Below are positions 45,231 to 57,062 of a stretch of 64,000 nucleotides of DNA, piece after piece. The position numbers and the translations under genes were made by a program. The stretch spans positions 232,333,034-232,397,033 of the forward strand of contig NC_050097.1 in NCBI RefSeq assembly GCF_902167145.1, written 5' to 3'. The stretch comes from Zea mays. Its lineage: Eukaryota; Streptophyta; Magnoliopsida; Poales; Poaceae. Below the pieces are notes generated by a model that was not told the origin of the DNA, made no database searches, and was given only the letters and a program-made list of their open reading frames with translations. The stretch's first letter is position 1. Every line of letters starts with the position of its first letter.

Positions 45231-48200
45231 TCAATCAAAATTCCTAGAATCAAGAATATTGAGCTCATTCCTAAGTTTGGTAAAAGTTTTCTCATCTAAA
45301 GGCTTGGTAAAGATATCAGCCAATTGATCTTTGGTGTTAATATAGGCTATCTCGATATCCCCCCTTTGTTGGTGATCTCTCAAAAAGTGATACCGAATGG
45401 CTATGTGCTTAGTGCGGCTGTGTTCAACGGGATTATCTGCCATGCGGATTGCAGTCTCATTATCACATAGGAGAGGGACTTTGCTAAACTTGTAGCCATA
45501 GTCCCTAAGGGTTTGCCTCATCCAAAGCAATTGTGCGCAACAATGGCCTGTAGCAATGTACTCGGTTTCGGCAGTAGAAAGAGCAAATGAGTTTTGTTTC
45601 TTTGAAGCCCAAGACACCAGGGATCTCCCCAGAAACTAACAAGTCCCTGATGTGCTCTTCCTATCAATTTTACACCCTGCCCAATCAGCATCGGAATATC
45701 CTAATAAATCAAAAGAGGATCCCTTGGGGTACCAAAGGCCAAACTTAGGTGTATGAACTAGATATCTCAAGATTCTCTTCACAGCCCTAAGGTGAACTTC
45801 CTTAGGATCGGCTTGAAATCTTGCACACATGCATACGGAAAGCATAATGTCCGGTCGAGATGCACATAAATAGAGTAAAGATCCTATCATCGACCGATAT
45901 ACCTTTTGATCTACGGATTTATCTCCCGTGTCGAGGTCGAGATGCCCATTTGTTCCCATGGGTGTCTTGATGGGCTTGGCATCCTTCATTCCAAACTTGG
46001 TGAGTATGTCTTGAGTGTACTTCGTTTGGATGATGAAGGTGCCCTCTTGGAGTTGCTTGACTTGAAATCCTAAAAAATACTTCAACTCCCCTATCATAGA
46101 CATCTCGATTTTTTGTATCATGATCGTACTAAACTCTTCACAAATAGATTTGTTAGTAGACCCAAATATGATATCATCAACATAAATTTGGCATACAAAC
46201 AAATCATTTTCAATTGTTTTAGTAAAGAGTGTAGGATCGGCCTTGCCGACTTTGAAGCCATTAGTGATAAGGAAATCTCTATGGCATTCATACCATGCTC
46301 TTGGGGCTTGCTTGAGCCCATAAAGCGCCTTAGAGAGTTTATAGACATGGTTAGGGTACTCACTATCTTCAAAGTCTGGAGGTTGCTCAACATAGACCTC
46401 TTCCTTGATTGGTCCAATGAGGAAGGCACTCTTCACATCCATTTGATAAAGCTTAAAGCCATGGTAACTAGCATAGGCAAGTAATATACGAATTGACTCA
46501 AGCCTAGCTACGGGTGCATAAGTTTCACCAAAATCCAAACCTTCGACTTGTGAATAGCCCTTGGCCACAAGTCGTGCCTTGTTCCTTGTCACCACACCAT
46601 GCTCATCTTGCTTGTTGCAGAAGACCCACTTGGTTCCTACAACATTTTGGTTAGGACGTGGGACCAAATGCCATACCTCATTTCTCGTGAAGTTGTTGAG
46701 CTCCTCTTGCATCGCCAGCACCCAATCCGAATCTTGAAGTGCTTCCTCTACCCTGTGTGGCTCAATAGAGGAAACAAAAGAATAATGTTCACAAAAATGA
46801 GCAACACGAGATCAGTGGTTACCCCCTTATGAATATCGCCGAGGATGGTGTTCACGGGGTGATCTCATTGGATTGCTTGGTGGACTCTTGGGTGTGGCGA
46901 TCTTGCATCTTGTTCATCTTCCTTGTCTTGATTATGGGCATCTCCCCCTTGATCATTGCCCTCCTCTTGAGGTGGCTCATCTTCTTGATCTTCTCCTTCA
47001 TCATCTTGAGCCTCATCCTCATCTTGAGTTGGTGGAGATGCTTGCATGGAGGAAGATGGTTGATCTTGTGCTTGTGGAGGCTCTTCGGATTCCTTAGGAC
47101 ACACATCCCTAATGGACATGTTCCTTAGCGCGACGCACAGAGCCTCTTCATCATCTAGCTCATCAAGATCGACTTGCTCTACTTGAGAGCCGTTAGTCTC
47201 ATCAAACACAATGTCACAAGAAACTTCAACAAGTCCAGCAGACTTATTAAAGATTCTATATGCCCTTGTGTTTGAGTCATAACGAGGTAAAAAGCCTTCT
47301 ACAATATGAAACATTGGGCTTTTTACCGGTAAGGAGTTCATATGATGTCTTCTTGAGGATTCGGTGTAGATACAACTGGTTGATGGCGTAGCAGGCGGTG
47401 TTGACCGCCTCGGCCCAAAACCGATCCGATGTCTTGTACTCATCAAGCATGGTCCTTGCCATGTCCAATAGAGTTCTATTCTTCCTCTCTACTACACCAT
47501 TTTGTTGTGGCGTGTAGGGAGAAGAGAACTCATGCTTCATGCCCTCCTCCTCAAGAAAGCCTTCAATTTGAGAGTTCTTGAACTCCGTTCCATTGTCGCT
47601 TCTTATCTTCTTGATCCTCAAGCCGAACTCATTTTGAGCCCGTCTTAAGAATCCTTTCAAAGTCTCTTGGGTTTGAGATTTTTCCTGTAAAAAGAATACC
47701 CAAGTGAAGCGAGAATAATCATCCACAATAACTAGACAGTACTTACTCCCGCCGATGCTTATGTAAGCTATCAGGCCGAATAGATCCATGTGGAGTAGCT
47801 CCAGTGGCCTGTCAGTCGTCATGATATTCTTGTGTGGATGATGAACACCAACTTGCTTCCCTGCTTGACATGCGCTACAAATCCTGTCTTTCTCAAAATG
47901 AACATTTGTTAGTCCCAAAATGTGGTCCCCCTTTAGAAGCTTATGAAGATTCTTCATCCCAACGTGGGCTAGTCGGCGATGCCAGAGCCAACCCATGTTA
48001 GTCTTAGCAATTAAGCAAGTGTCGAGTTCAGCTCTATTGAAATCAACTAAGTATAGTTGACCCTCTAACACTCCCTTAAAAGCTATTGAATCATCACTTC
48101 TTCTAAAGACAGTAACACCTACATCCGTAAAAAGACAATTGTAGCCCATTTTACATAATTGAGAAACAGAAAGCAAGTTGTAATCTAATGAATCTACAAG

Positions 48201-48401
48201 AAAAACATTGGAAATAGAATGGTCAGGTGATATAGCAATTTTACCCAATCCTTTGACCAAACCTTGATTTCCATCCCTGAATGTGATACCTCTTTGGGGA
48301 TCTTGGTTTTTCTCATAGGAGGAGAACATCTTTTTCTCCCCAGTCATGTGGTTTGTGCACCCGCTGTCGATGATCCAACTTGAGCCCCCGGATGCATAAA
48401 C
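45231..48401 (-). pseudogene. pol: Element C pol (PR-IN-RT-RNase H), broken
   Basis: Read on minus from 48401: VYASGG, protease [14 protein letters not shown]-pre-integrase [13 protein letters not shown], integrase IRSDNGTEF and [15 protein letters not shown] with [11 protein letters not shown] (about 46190), RNase H CDNETAIRMA. Damage: a 71-base deletion near 47305 between integrase and the linker (relative to F), frame breaks near 46720-46860, and TAG at 45636-45638 inside RNase H (..TSGTC*FLGRSL), where F has Gln. Inactive. Confidence 0.9.
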
Positions 48402-48471
48402 CTACAAAACAAATTTAGGCCTTGTTCTTAGGTACCCAAACGGTCTTGGGTCCATTTACATTAGAAACAAG
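48402..48471 (-). pseudogene. Element C gag C-terminus (fragment) with acceptor-like sequence
   Basis: Read on minus, a short gag tail ends ..KTVWVPKNKA and TAA, then TTTGTTTTGTAG|GTTTATG. The tail matches the C-terminus of Gag in A and F. The in-frame TAG just before pol makes direct read-through in the pol frame impossible here. Element D replaced the rest of gag at 48471/48472. Confidence 0.75.
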
Positions 48472-48950
48472 TGTTGGGGCGAAGGCGAAGACGCTACCCT
48501 TCGCTCAATGCCTTCGCCAGTCTCGCTGCGCCAACGGAGACGACGACCGGCAGTCTTCGCTCTTCGTCCAGCACGCCGAAGGACGAAGATCTATGGCGAG
48601 GTCGCCCCATCCCGCGGCGTCGCCCAACACTGGAGCCCACGTGCAATCCGGCCCGTCATAACGGGCCCCGCGCTATCACTGCGCAGTACGGGCGTAAATT
48701 GTAAAGGTTTTTCTATTATTACAGTCTGTAACCCTGCTTTAATGAGAATATTCCAGGGGGAACCTAGGCACCTGAGGGCACATGCACCCTTAATCCTTAA
48801 CGCTGGGCACTCAGACACCTATAAATACCCCCGCACAGTGCCCTTGAGAGGCCAGATTAACAAAGCTATTGCCATCTCAAGTTGAAACCTTGTTTACATC
48901 GCTTTCACTCCCACGTTGGATCGACTCACCTAGGAAAATGAGTTCCAACA
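48472..48950 (+). repeat. Element D 5' LTR
   Basis: 479 bp, TG..CA, with inverted ends TGTTGG and CCAACA. GAAGGCGAAG-rich at the start. TATAAATA at 48820-48827. Confidence 0.88.
48820..48827 (+). promoter_or_regulatory. TATA box of element D LTR
   Basis: TATAAATA followed by CCCCCGCACAG. Transcription would start roughly 25-35 bases downstream, leaving a short R-U5. Confidence 0.7.
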
Positions 48951-48964
48951 TTTGGTGCCCACCG
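48951..48964 (+). other. Element D primer-binding site
   Basis: TTTGGTGCCCACCG directly after the LTR. It resembles the primer site of element E (TTGGCGCCCACC). The tRNA is not assigned. Confidence 0.65.
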
Positions 48965-48990
48965 TTCGTGCTACGAAAAAACCACCCGCG

Positions 48991-50178
48991 ATGGCACCCA
49001 AGAGAGCTACCTCGAAGGCTGATGAGGCTGCGAAGGCAGCACTGCTGGCCGAGAAAAAGGGCAAGGCCCTTGTCGACACCACCCACCAAGAGGCCTGCGA
49101 AGACGACGCACTCAGTAAGAGGCAGCGCAACGAGCAACCCACTCCTGAAGGCAGTCTCCGCACCTGCAGCTCTGGAGGACAACCACAACTTCCCCCAGGC
49201 TTCACTCCACCACAGGGCGCGGACGCCACCGAGGACGGCGAAGGTATCGGCGTTTCGGCAGAAGAACAACTACAACTGTGCGCCTTGCGCATCAAGAACC
49301 GCAACCTCCAGAAGCAAAAAGAGATCCTCGAGGCCAAGCGCCAACGCGTGTCCGCACAAGCCAAGGTGCGACAGATGATACGCGACGAAGAGCAGAAGGC
49401 TCAGGAGCTTGAACAAGAGATCGCCCTCATGCAGAGCGAAGGCCAACTCGGCCTGCAACACGGCCCACCCCTCCAACAGCGCGCACAAATCGAAGACCTA
49501 TTCATCCCTCAGCGCGGACACGCCGTCCCACACGCCGCGACATTCCAAGGCGTCAACTATCTTGACGAGCGAAGTCCCCTGGCGCCTCACCTGCAGGTGT
49601 CACCATGGCCCGCCAACTTCAGGGCAGGGACCTATCCCAAGTACAACGGCATCACTGACCCAGCACAGTACATCATGAGCTATCAGGTCGCCGTTGCATC
49701 ATCCGGAGGGGACGACGCCACGATGGCCAAGTCATTTATCATTGCCCTCGAAGGCCCAGCCCTTACCTGGTACACCAGGTTGCCGCCATTGTCCATCGAC
49801 TCCTGGAGAAGCCTCCGGGACAAATTCTTGCTCAACTTCCAAGGGTACCGCCCAGACACTGACGCCTTGGCCGAACTTTCACTCTGCAAGCAGCTGGAAA
49901 AAGAGACTCTGCGGGAGTACTACCGCAAGTTTCTGACCCTCAAGTCACAACTGCCTTCGGTCGATGACCAAATCGCCATCCACTACGCAATCAGTGGCCT
50001 TCGGACCGGCGTTCTTTACAGCCACTGCATCAGAGATCTGCCCAAGAACCTCTAGGAGTTGTATCAGCTATTTGAAAAATATGCCAGATCCGAAGAGCTC
50101 CACCAGCGCAAAGTCGAGTCTCAGAGGAAACCCAAAGACACTCCACAGTCCAGCCGCACGTGGACGAGGCCTTCACAG
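48991..50178 (+). pseudogene. gag: Element D gag, first part
   Basis: ATG at 48991 (MAPKRATSKADEAAK). Charged N-terminus with a coiled coil (about residues 90-150), then a retrotransposon Gag capsid domain (YPKYNGITDPAQYIMSYQ, SWRSLRDKFLLNFQGY). TAG at 50053-50055 in ..DLPKNL*ELYQLFEKYA where Gln fits. The frame stops at 50178 where element H is inserted; it resumes after the target duplicate at 57063. Confidence 0.88.
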
Positions 50179-52735
50179 TATAATACCCTAAAAACCAAAC
50201 CATGTTTATAATCCTATTATGGTGTGTCCTACTGTTGATCGGAGACCGTAGATGCATAGATATCGTCGAGACGATTCCGATCGACTACTAGTTTGCCTTG
50301 TTTGGAGTCTGAATGAGTTTTTTCAAGTGCCGGTCGATCTGAGCCATTGGATATTAGGATTGAGGGAGTTTTCTTCTATTTATACCTCCCTAACCCTAGC
50401 AGCCACGTCCTCCCACCCTAGCAGCCATCCCCTTTTGTGCCTTGCCCAAGAGAAGAAAGGAAGAACAAGGGAGAGAAGAGAGGGAAGATTAGGGCACACA
50501 GTCGCCTGTCGTCGTCATCGTTCCTCTTCAAGAATTGGTTGGATTTCCTTTCCTCTCTCCATTGTCCCCACTTGATGGATGTTTTACCTTGTTTTGGATG
50601 AGTTTTAGGCCCTGCAATTAGCCCTTTATGTTGGATTAGATGGGAGATTAGATTTTTGATCTCGAAATTAGTCTCTGCAGAATAACAGATTCGGTAGTTT
50701 TTGTTCATGCCAGTTTTCCGTGGTCTTAGAGGCCTCAAAAAAATAAAAAGTATATTTATGAGTTGTAGATAATTTAGATATCTTTCCGTGGCCGCGAAGA
50801 ACACCTCAATCGGACATCAGATCAGAAAGTTATTGCAGTTTTATTATAGCAGTTTTTCAGTCTCATAATTCTGTGCAGAATCTGTTCTATTAAGATTTAG
50901 TCAATTTTATTAACAGAATTCAACCTTGGGTTTGTAAGAAAAGTTGTAGATAATTTCATAAGCTTTCCAGATTGTTAAAGAGTGCATTCATATGAATTAT
51001 GAAACTCTAGTTATGTTTGTTTTACGGTGGCTGTTTCTGTTGGCCTGACAGAAATGAGCGGGTCTGTTCACTGGTAGGTTTCATCAAGTAAATGGCCGAA
51101 TTGGCTCTCCCAGCTATGGAGACTTTTGTAGAGGGATAAAAGTTCTTACTTCCAGCAGAATTTCATGATTTTTGGTTGAGTAGTTTGTGAGATATCGAAT
51201 TTTGAAAGTTAACTATGCGGCTGTCTAAAACAGATTCAGTCAGTTATCTTGTAATATGTTTTAGACTTATAGATGGCAGAATTTAATTATCTATTGAGTA
51301 CCGAAGTTGTAGAGTATTTTGTGTAGATACTTCTAGAGTATTTGTTTGATATCACCACTGTTATAATTTTAAAGATACAAAATTAACAAACAGCGCTGCT
51401 GCTGTTTGACATGTGGTTCACGGTGGGAGTCTTTTCACCAGGTCTTGGTTTCATGCGTAGGAATGATTTGTTGATTGTTGGCAAATGTTTATGAAATATT
51501 TGTACTAAGTTTTATGCCCCGCAACAGGTGGTTATGCTCCGGATCATGCTTAGTACATTTTCTTCTTCGATGAAGGCAAGTGAATGTAGCGGTGGTTGCT
51601 ACCGTTTTGACTTGTTGTTTCATCGCCTACACTCTAATATTCAGAATCATCGAATTCTTTCGTAATTGAACTCTATGGGATGCTTTACTTGATTGTATTA
51701 TATTGATGCTTAATCATATATTGATGATGATGATGATTCGAGTATGACCCACGAGATTAATTCACACTCCTGAAGGTGAATGAAGTATTATTTGAGGTTT
51801 GTATTGTATCTGAAGGTAAATGAAGTATTGTTTAAGGTTTGTATTGTATTTGAAGGAAGTGAAGTATATTGATAAATGCAGCATGCCATATACATTGCAT
51901 GATTCACTTGCATCTGAAGTTTTGTCGTGACCTATGGTCCGACCGTACCGGTACAACTTAGCATCGTACGTTGCCCGAGGAGGGGTACGATGCGGCTTCA
52001 TACCCTTAGAGGTATGAAGGCAGAGGACATATGCATTGCATTCATATGCATTCATTGAATTGATATTTGCAGATGGTGTGGTTTTATACTCTAAGAGATA
52101 TGAAGCCAGAGGACTTACACATTGCATTCCTATGCATACATTGAAGTGATATTTGCAGGTATTGTTGACGCAGGGAAGTGTTATACAACCTATTGTGGTC
52201 GTTCGAGGAAATGAGATGACATTGGTTATTTTGGGACTATTGAGTTCTATATCTACAAGTATTTCTGATCTCAGTTGTGATCCCTTTTAAAATGTTGATT
52301 AATTCAATTCTTTTGGTTTAAATATCTCGTTAAAATATTTTACTTGCTGAGATGTTTCATCTCACTCTTGCATTACTCAATGCAGGTACTTAATTCATGT
52401 TGGGAATGAGGGAAGTAGCAGCACGTCCACCTTCACTCTCATAATAACGCTGCCCAGGCACAACCATGATTTAATTAGAAACTTCTTGTCAAGGATGTTT
52501 GTTTTTAACTAGTCGTGCACACTAGTTAATTCAGTTTATGTCGTTATGGTTATCTTCTCATTGCTAGCAAATTATTAATGTCTAGTATGTTTTCTTATCA
52601 TGATATCTGTTTATACTCTGTTGCTTCCACGTTTATGCAAATTTCCAAAGGAGATGCTGTCGAAATTTTATATATGAATGTTAGTTGTGTAGTTTAGTAG
52701 CATTTCAGGGTGTTTGTGGATCCTGGGGTGTTACA
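50179..52735 (+). repeat. Element H 5' LTR
   Basis: TATAATACCC..GGGTGTTACA. A TATA-like TATTTATA lies near 50377-50384. Frames of 107, 128 and 121 codons inside are identical in both LTRs only because the LTRs are; they show no domain and no reason to be coding. Confidence 0.9.
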
Positions 52736-54500
52736 GTTGGTATCAAAGCATAGGCTTTAGATTCTTGGCAATTTGAAGACAAATTTGACACACTTGCACA
52801 TATAGGAAGCTTGTGGGTTCAAATATCTTTGATATATGTTAATGCCTTTGAAGTGCAGATGAAATAATTTCACCCTCCCTAATCCTTTACGGTGATGTGG
52901 TAAGTTGTTTATGACTTAATGTCTGATATAATTCATTTCTAAATTTTGATATTGTTTATTAATAAGATTGATATCGCTGTTCTTTTATGAGATTGAAGTC
53001 GTTATTATGCTTGTGATATACGTGTATTCCTATGTTGTTTTCAACATGTTTTTCATGGTTGAGTTTTATTACAATAATATTGTTATATATGTTTGATCGA
53101 GGATGTTTCCAAGAGGAGTGTGAATTGCATGTTTTGGGTTACAAGGTAACCATCGATTTGGATTTAAGTTGTTGGTCGGTTGGTGGATAGCTCCAACTAT
53201 CTTTGCAAGGAATGATTGTTTATGCCGAGAAACCAGTTCTGAAAGAAATGAATTTTGGTACTTTTATATGGATTTTGGGGGAAAGTCTTTACATAGCTAG
53301 CCAGAGTGGATTACATGTCTCCCTTCTATCTTGTGTTTTAGTAGCCACAAAGCCTAGATGTGGTTTAAAGTGGTTGCATGTTAGTCATGCTAATTGTAGA
53401 ATAAATCTTTTATTTTCTTGATCCATTGATTATATATTAATACGTTGAGGATCTGATGGTTATCTCCCTGATGCATGCTTGTGGAGCCATTGTTGGACCA
53501 CTTATCTATTGGTTTGAATGAAGTCATTGCCTAGCCTAGAGTTGGTTGGGTGTGGTTAGTCACCTATTTCTAAATGATGTGGTTCTTACATCAGATTGAG
53601 ATGTTTGTCATGTGTGTGAAGGATTACAGGGTTATTATTGACCCTATATGTCTGGTACTTTGAGTGCATCGTATGATGGAATGAAATGTAAGTTTCTGAA
53701 CTACAGTAGATGAAGACTTATATTATGAGTAGGTTAACCTTACTAGTTTGGATATTTTTTTTAGTTGAGTTGTTGGATGAAGTATAGTGACATTAGTTAA
53801 GCAAAGTATTGTCTTGTTGCTGTGCTGTCAGTACTCTTTGTGGAGTTTTTGGCATTTGTTCGATGAACTGTGCCGCACAGAATGTTATTGGCTTCTTGTT
53901 GGCTTTATTGCTCCATTAGTTCTGTAGACTTTCTCCCTTTTGTGGGGTGTAAAGAACGTTAGATTACATGATTATCTTTTTCATGACGTCAAGAACAAGG
54001 TTTAGGAAGATTAGGAGTTTTGTTTCAATAGAACGACTTGTTTCATGGTGCTTTGATGTGAGGTGTTTGATCTTCTTATACATTCATCTGGTGTGGATGT
54101 TTGACAATTGAATTAAAATGAATTGTTGAAGTTGGTAAGAGTTGTTCTTAGTGCATATTACCTCTTCATAAAAAGAGTGTTGTTTTAAGACATTGATCTT
54201 GATGTATAGTTGCATCCAAATTCAATGATAGCAAATCCTAGTGTTGATTGCACCTATGACAATGCCTTGGGAATTCATTTTATATTGTTTTATGATTGTT
54301 GTCAAGGTGTGTCATTTTCTTTGGTAAATTAGTCCGACTTAGAGGTTATTTCATGAAAAACTCTTTTCATGATCTCGTCAAGGCTACTAGTCTACTATAT
54401 GAGTCTATTTAGGGTGTTTGGCCGAGTTTTACCGTTGGTGAATGTCTTGATTTGTAGAAGTGGCTGAATTCGAGGACGAATTCTTTTAAGGGGGGTAGAA
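52736..54500 (+). other. Element H internal region (non-coding)
   Basis: Primer site TGGTATCAAAGCA at 52738-52750 (one mismatch to the initiator-Met pattern). No Gag, RT or integrase motif in any frame; the longest frame (53203-53421, 72 codons) is featureless. Ends with GAATTCG-AGGA-CGAATTC (54466-54483) and AAGGGGGGTAGAA (54488-54500) before the LTR. Confidence 0.85.
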
Positions 54501-57057
54501 TATAATACCCTAAAAACCAAACCATGTTTATAATCCTATTATGGTGTGTCCTACTGTTGATCGGAGACCGTAGATGCATAGATATCGTCGAGACGATTCC
54601 GATCGACTACTAGTTTGCCTTGTTTGGAGTCTGAATGAGTTTTTTCAAGTGCCGGTCGATCTGAGCCATTGGATATTAGGATTGAGGGAGTTTTCTTCTA
54701 TTTATACCTCCCTAACCCTAGCAGCCACGTCCTCCCACCCTAGCAGCCATCCCCTTTTGTGCCTTGCCCAAGAGAAGAAAGGAAGAACAAGGGAGAGAAG
54801 AGAGGGAAGATTAGGGCACACAGTCGCCTGTCGTCGTCATCGTTCCTCTTCAAGAATTGGTTGGATTTCCTTTCCTCTCTCCATTGTCCCCACTTGATGG
54901 ATGTTTTACCTTGTTTTGGATGAGTTTTAGGCCCTGCAATTAGCCCTTTATGTTGGATTAGATGGGAGATTAGATTTTTGATCTCGAAATTAGTCTCTGC
55001 AGAATAACAGATTCGGTAGTTTTTGTTCATGCCAGTTTTCCGTGGTCTTAGAGGCCTCAAAAAAATAAAAAGTATATTTATGAGTTGTAGATAATTTAGA
55101 TATCTTTCCGTGGCCGCGAAGAACACCTCAATCGGACATCAGATCAGAAAGTTATTGCAGTTTTATTATAGCAGTTTTTCAGTCTCATAATTCTGTGCAG
55201 AATCTGTTCTATTAAGATTTAGTCAATTTTATTAACAGAATTCAACCTTGGGTTTGTAAGAAAAGTTGTAGATAATTTCATAAGCTTTCCAGATTGTTAA
55301 AGAGTGCATTCATATGAATTATGAAACTCTAGTTATGTTTGTTTTACGGTGGCTGTTTCTGTTGGCCTGACAGAAATGAGCGGGTCTGTTCACTGGTAGG
55401 TTTCATCAAGTAAATGGCCGAATTGGCTCTCCCAGCTATGGAGACTTTTGTAGAGGGATAAAAGTTCTTACTTCCAGCAGAATTTCATGATTTTTGGTTG
55501 AGTAGTTTGTGAGATATCGAATTTTGAAAGTTAACTATGCGGCTGTCTAAAACAGATTCAGTCAGTTATCTTGTAATATGTTTTAGACTTATAGATGGCA
55601 GAATTTAATTATCTATTGAGTACCGAAGTTGTAGAGTATTTTGTGTAGATACTTCTAGAGTATTTGTTTGATATCACCACTGTTATAATTTTAAAGATAC
55701 AAAATTAACAAACAGCGCTGCTGCTGTTTGACATGTGGTTCACGGTGGGAGTCTTTTCACCAGGTCTTGGTTTCATGCGTAGGAATGATTTGTTGATTGT
55801 TGGCAAATGTTTATGAAATATTTGTACTAAGTTTTATGCCCCGCAACAGGTGGTTATGCTCCGGATCATGCTTAGTACATTTTCTTCTTCGATGAAGGCA
55901 AGTGAATGTAGCGGTGGTTGCTACCGTTTTGACTTGTTGTTTCATCGCCTACACTCTAATATTCAGAATCATCGAATTCTTTCGTAATTGAACTCTATGG
56001 GATGCTTTACTTGATTGTATTATATTGATGCTTAATCATATATTGATGATGATGATGATTCGAGTATGACCCACGAGATTAATTCACACTCCTGAAGGTG
56101 AATGAAGTATTATTTGAGGTTTGTATTGTATCTGAAGGTAAATGAAGTATTGTTTAAGGTTTGTATTGTATTTGAAGGAAGTGAAGTATATTGATAAATG
56201 CAGCATGCCATATACATTGCATGATTCACTTGCATCTGAAGTTTTGTCGTGACCTATGGTCCGACCGTACCGGTACAACTTAGCATCGTACGTTGCCCGA
56301 GGAGGGGTACGATGCGGCTTCATACCCTTAGAGGTATGAAGGCAGAGGACATATGCATTGCATTCATATGCATTCATTGAATTGATATTTGCAGATGGTG
56401 TGGTTTTATACTCTAAGAGATATGAAGCCAGAGGACTTACACATTGCATTCCTATGCATACATTGAAGTGATATTTGCAGGTATTGTTGACGCAGGGAAG
56501 TGTTATACAACCTATTGTGGTCGTTCGAGGAAATGAGATGACATTGGTTATTTTGGGACTATTGAGTTCTATATCTACAAGTATTTCTGATCTCAGTTGT
56601 GATCCCTTTTAAAATGTTGATTAATTCAATTCTTTTGGTTTAAATATCTCGTTAAAATATTTTACTTGCTGAGATGTTTCATCTCACTCTTGCATTACTC
56701 AATGCAGGTACTTAATTCATGTTGGGAATGAGGGAAGTAGCAGCACGTCCACCTTCACTCTCATAATAACGCTGCCCAGGCACAACCATGATTTAATTAG
56801 AAACTTCTTGTCAAGGATGTTTGTTTTTAACTAGTCGTGCACACTAGTTAATTCAGTTTATGTCGTTATGGTTATCTTCTCATTGCTAGCAAATTATTAA
56901 TGTCTAGTATGTTTTCTTATCATGATATCTGTTTATACTCTGTTGCTTCCACGTTTATGCAAATTTCCAAAGGAGATGCTGTCGAAATTTTATATATGAA
57001 TGTTAGTTGTGTAGTTTAGTAGCATTTCAGGGTGTTTGTGGATCCTGGGGTGTTACA
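54501..57057 (+). repeat. Element H 3' LTR
   Basis: Offset exactly 4322 bases from the 5' LTR throughout, with no indel detected. Followed by the target copy CACAG. Confidence 0.9.
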
Positions 57058-57062
57058 CACAG

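Larger units (their letters stand above)
43270..48471 (-). mobile_element. Element C: Sirevirus (Ty1/copia) on minus strand, cut by element D
   Basis: 3' LTR 43270-44446, 3' non-coding region, pol on minus (48401 to 45231) and only the last residues of gag (48471 to about 48411). The rest of gag and the 5' LTR are displaced by element D and lie outside the window. Pol is clearly related to A and F but diverged, and the LTR is a different subfamily. Multiple TCTCCCCC tracts support Sirevirus placement. Confidence 0.9.
50179..57057 (+). mobile_element. Element H: non-autonomous LTR retrotransposon with identical-looking 2557-bp LTRs
   Basis: LTRs 50179-52735 and 54501-57057 are the same length and show no difference on inspection, so insertion is very recent. 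TSD CACAG (50174-50178, 57058-57062). Initiator-Met-type primer site, 1765-base internal region without a gene, polypurine tract. The primer site, the hairpin before the polypurine tract and the GGGTGTTACA end resemble Tekay/Del elements such as B, which probably supply its proteins. Both LTRs start TATAATACCC rather than TG. Confidence 0.92.

Noticed and set aside
50252..52127. Frames of 107, 128 and 121 codons present twice (also 54574-56449)
   Set aside because: They lie in the two LTRs of element H. Duplication is due to the LTRs, and none has a recognisable domain.
52736..54500. Possible hidden gene in element H
   Set aside because: No frame over 72 codons and no Gag, RT or integrase motif in six frames; best read as non-autonomous.
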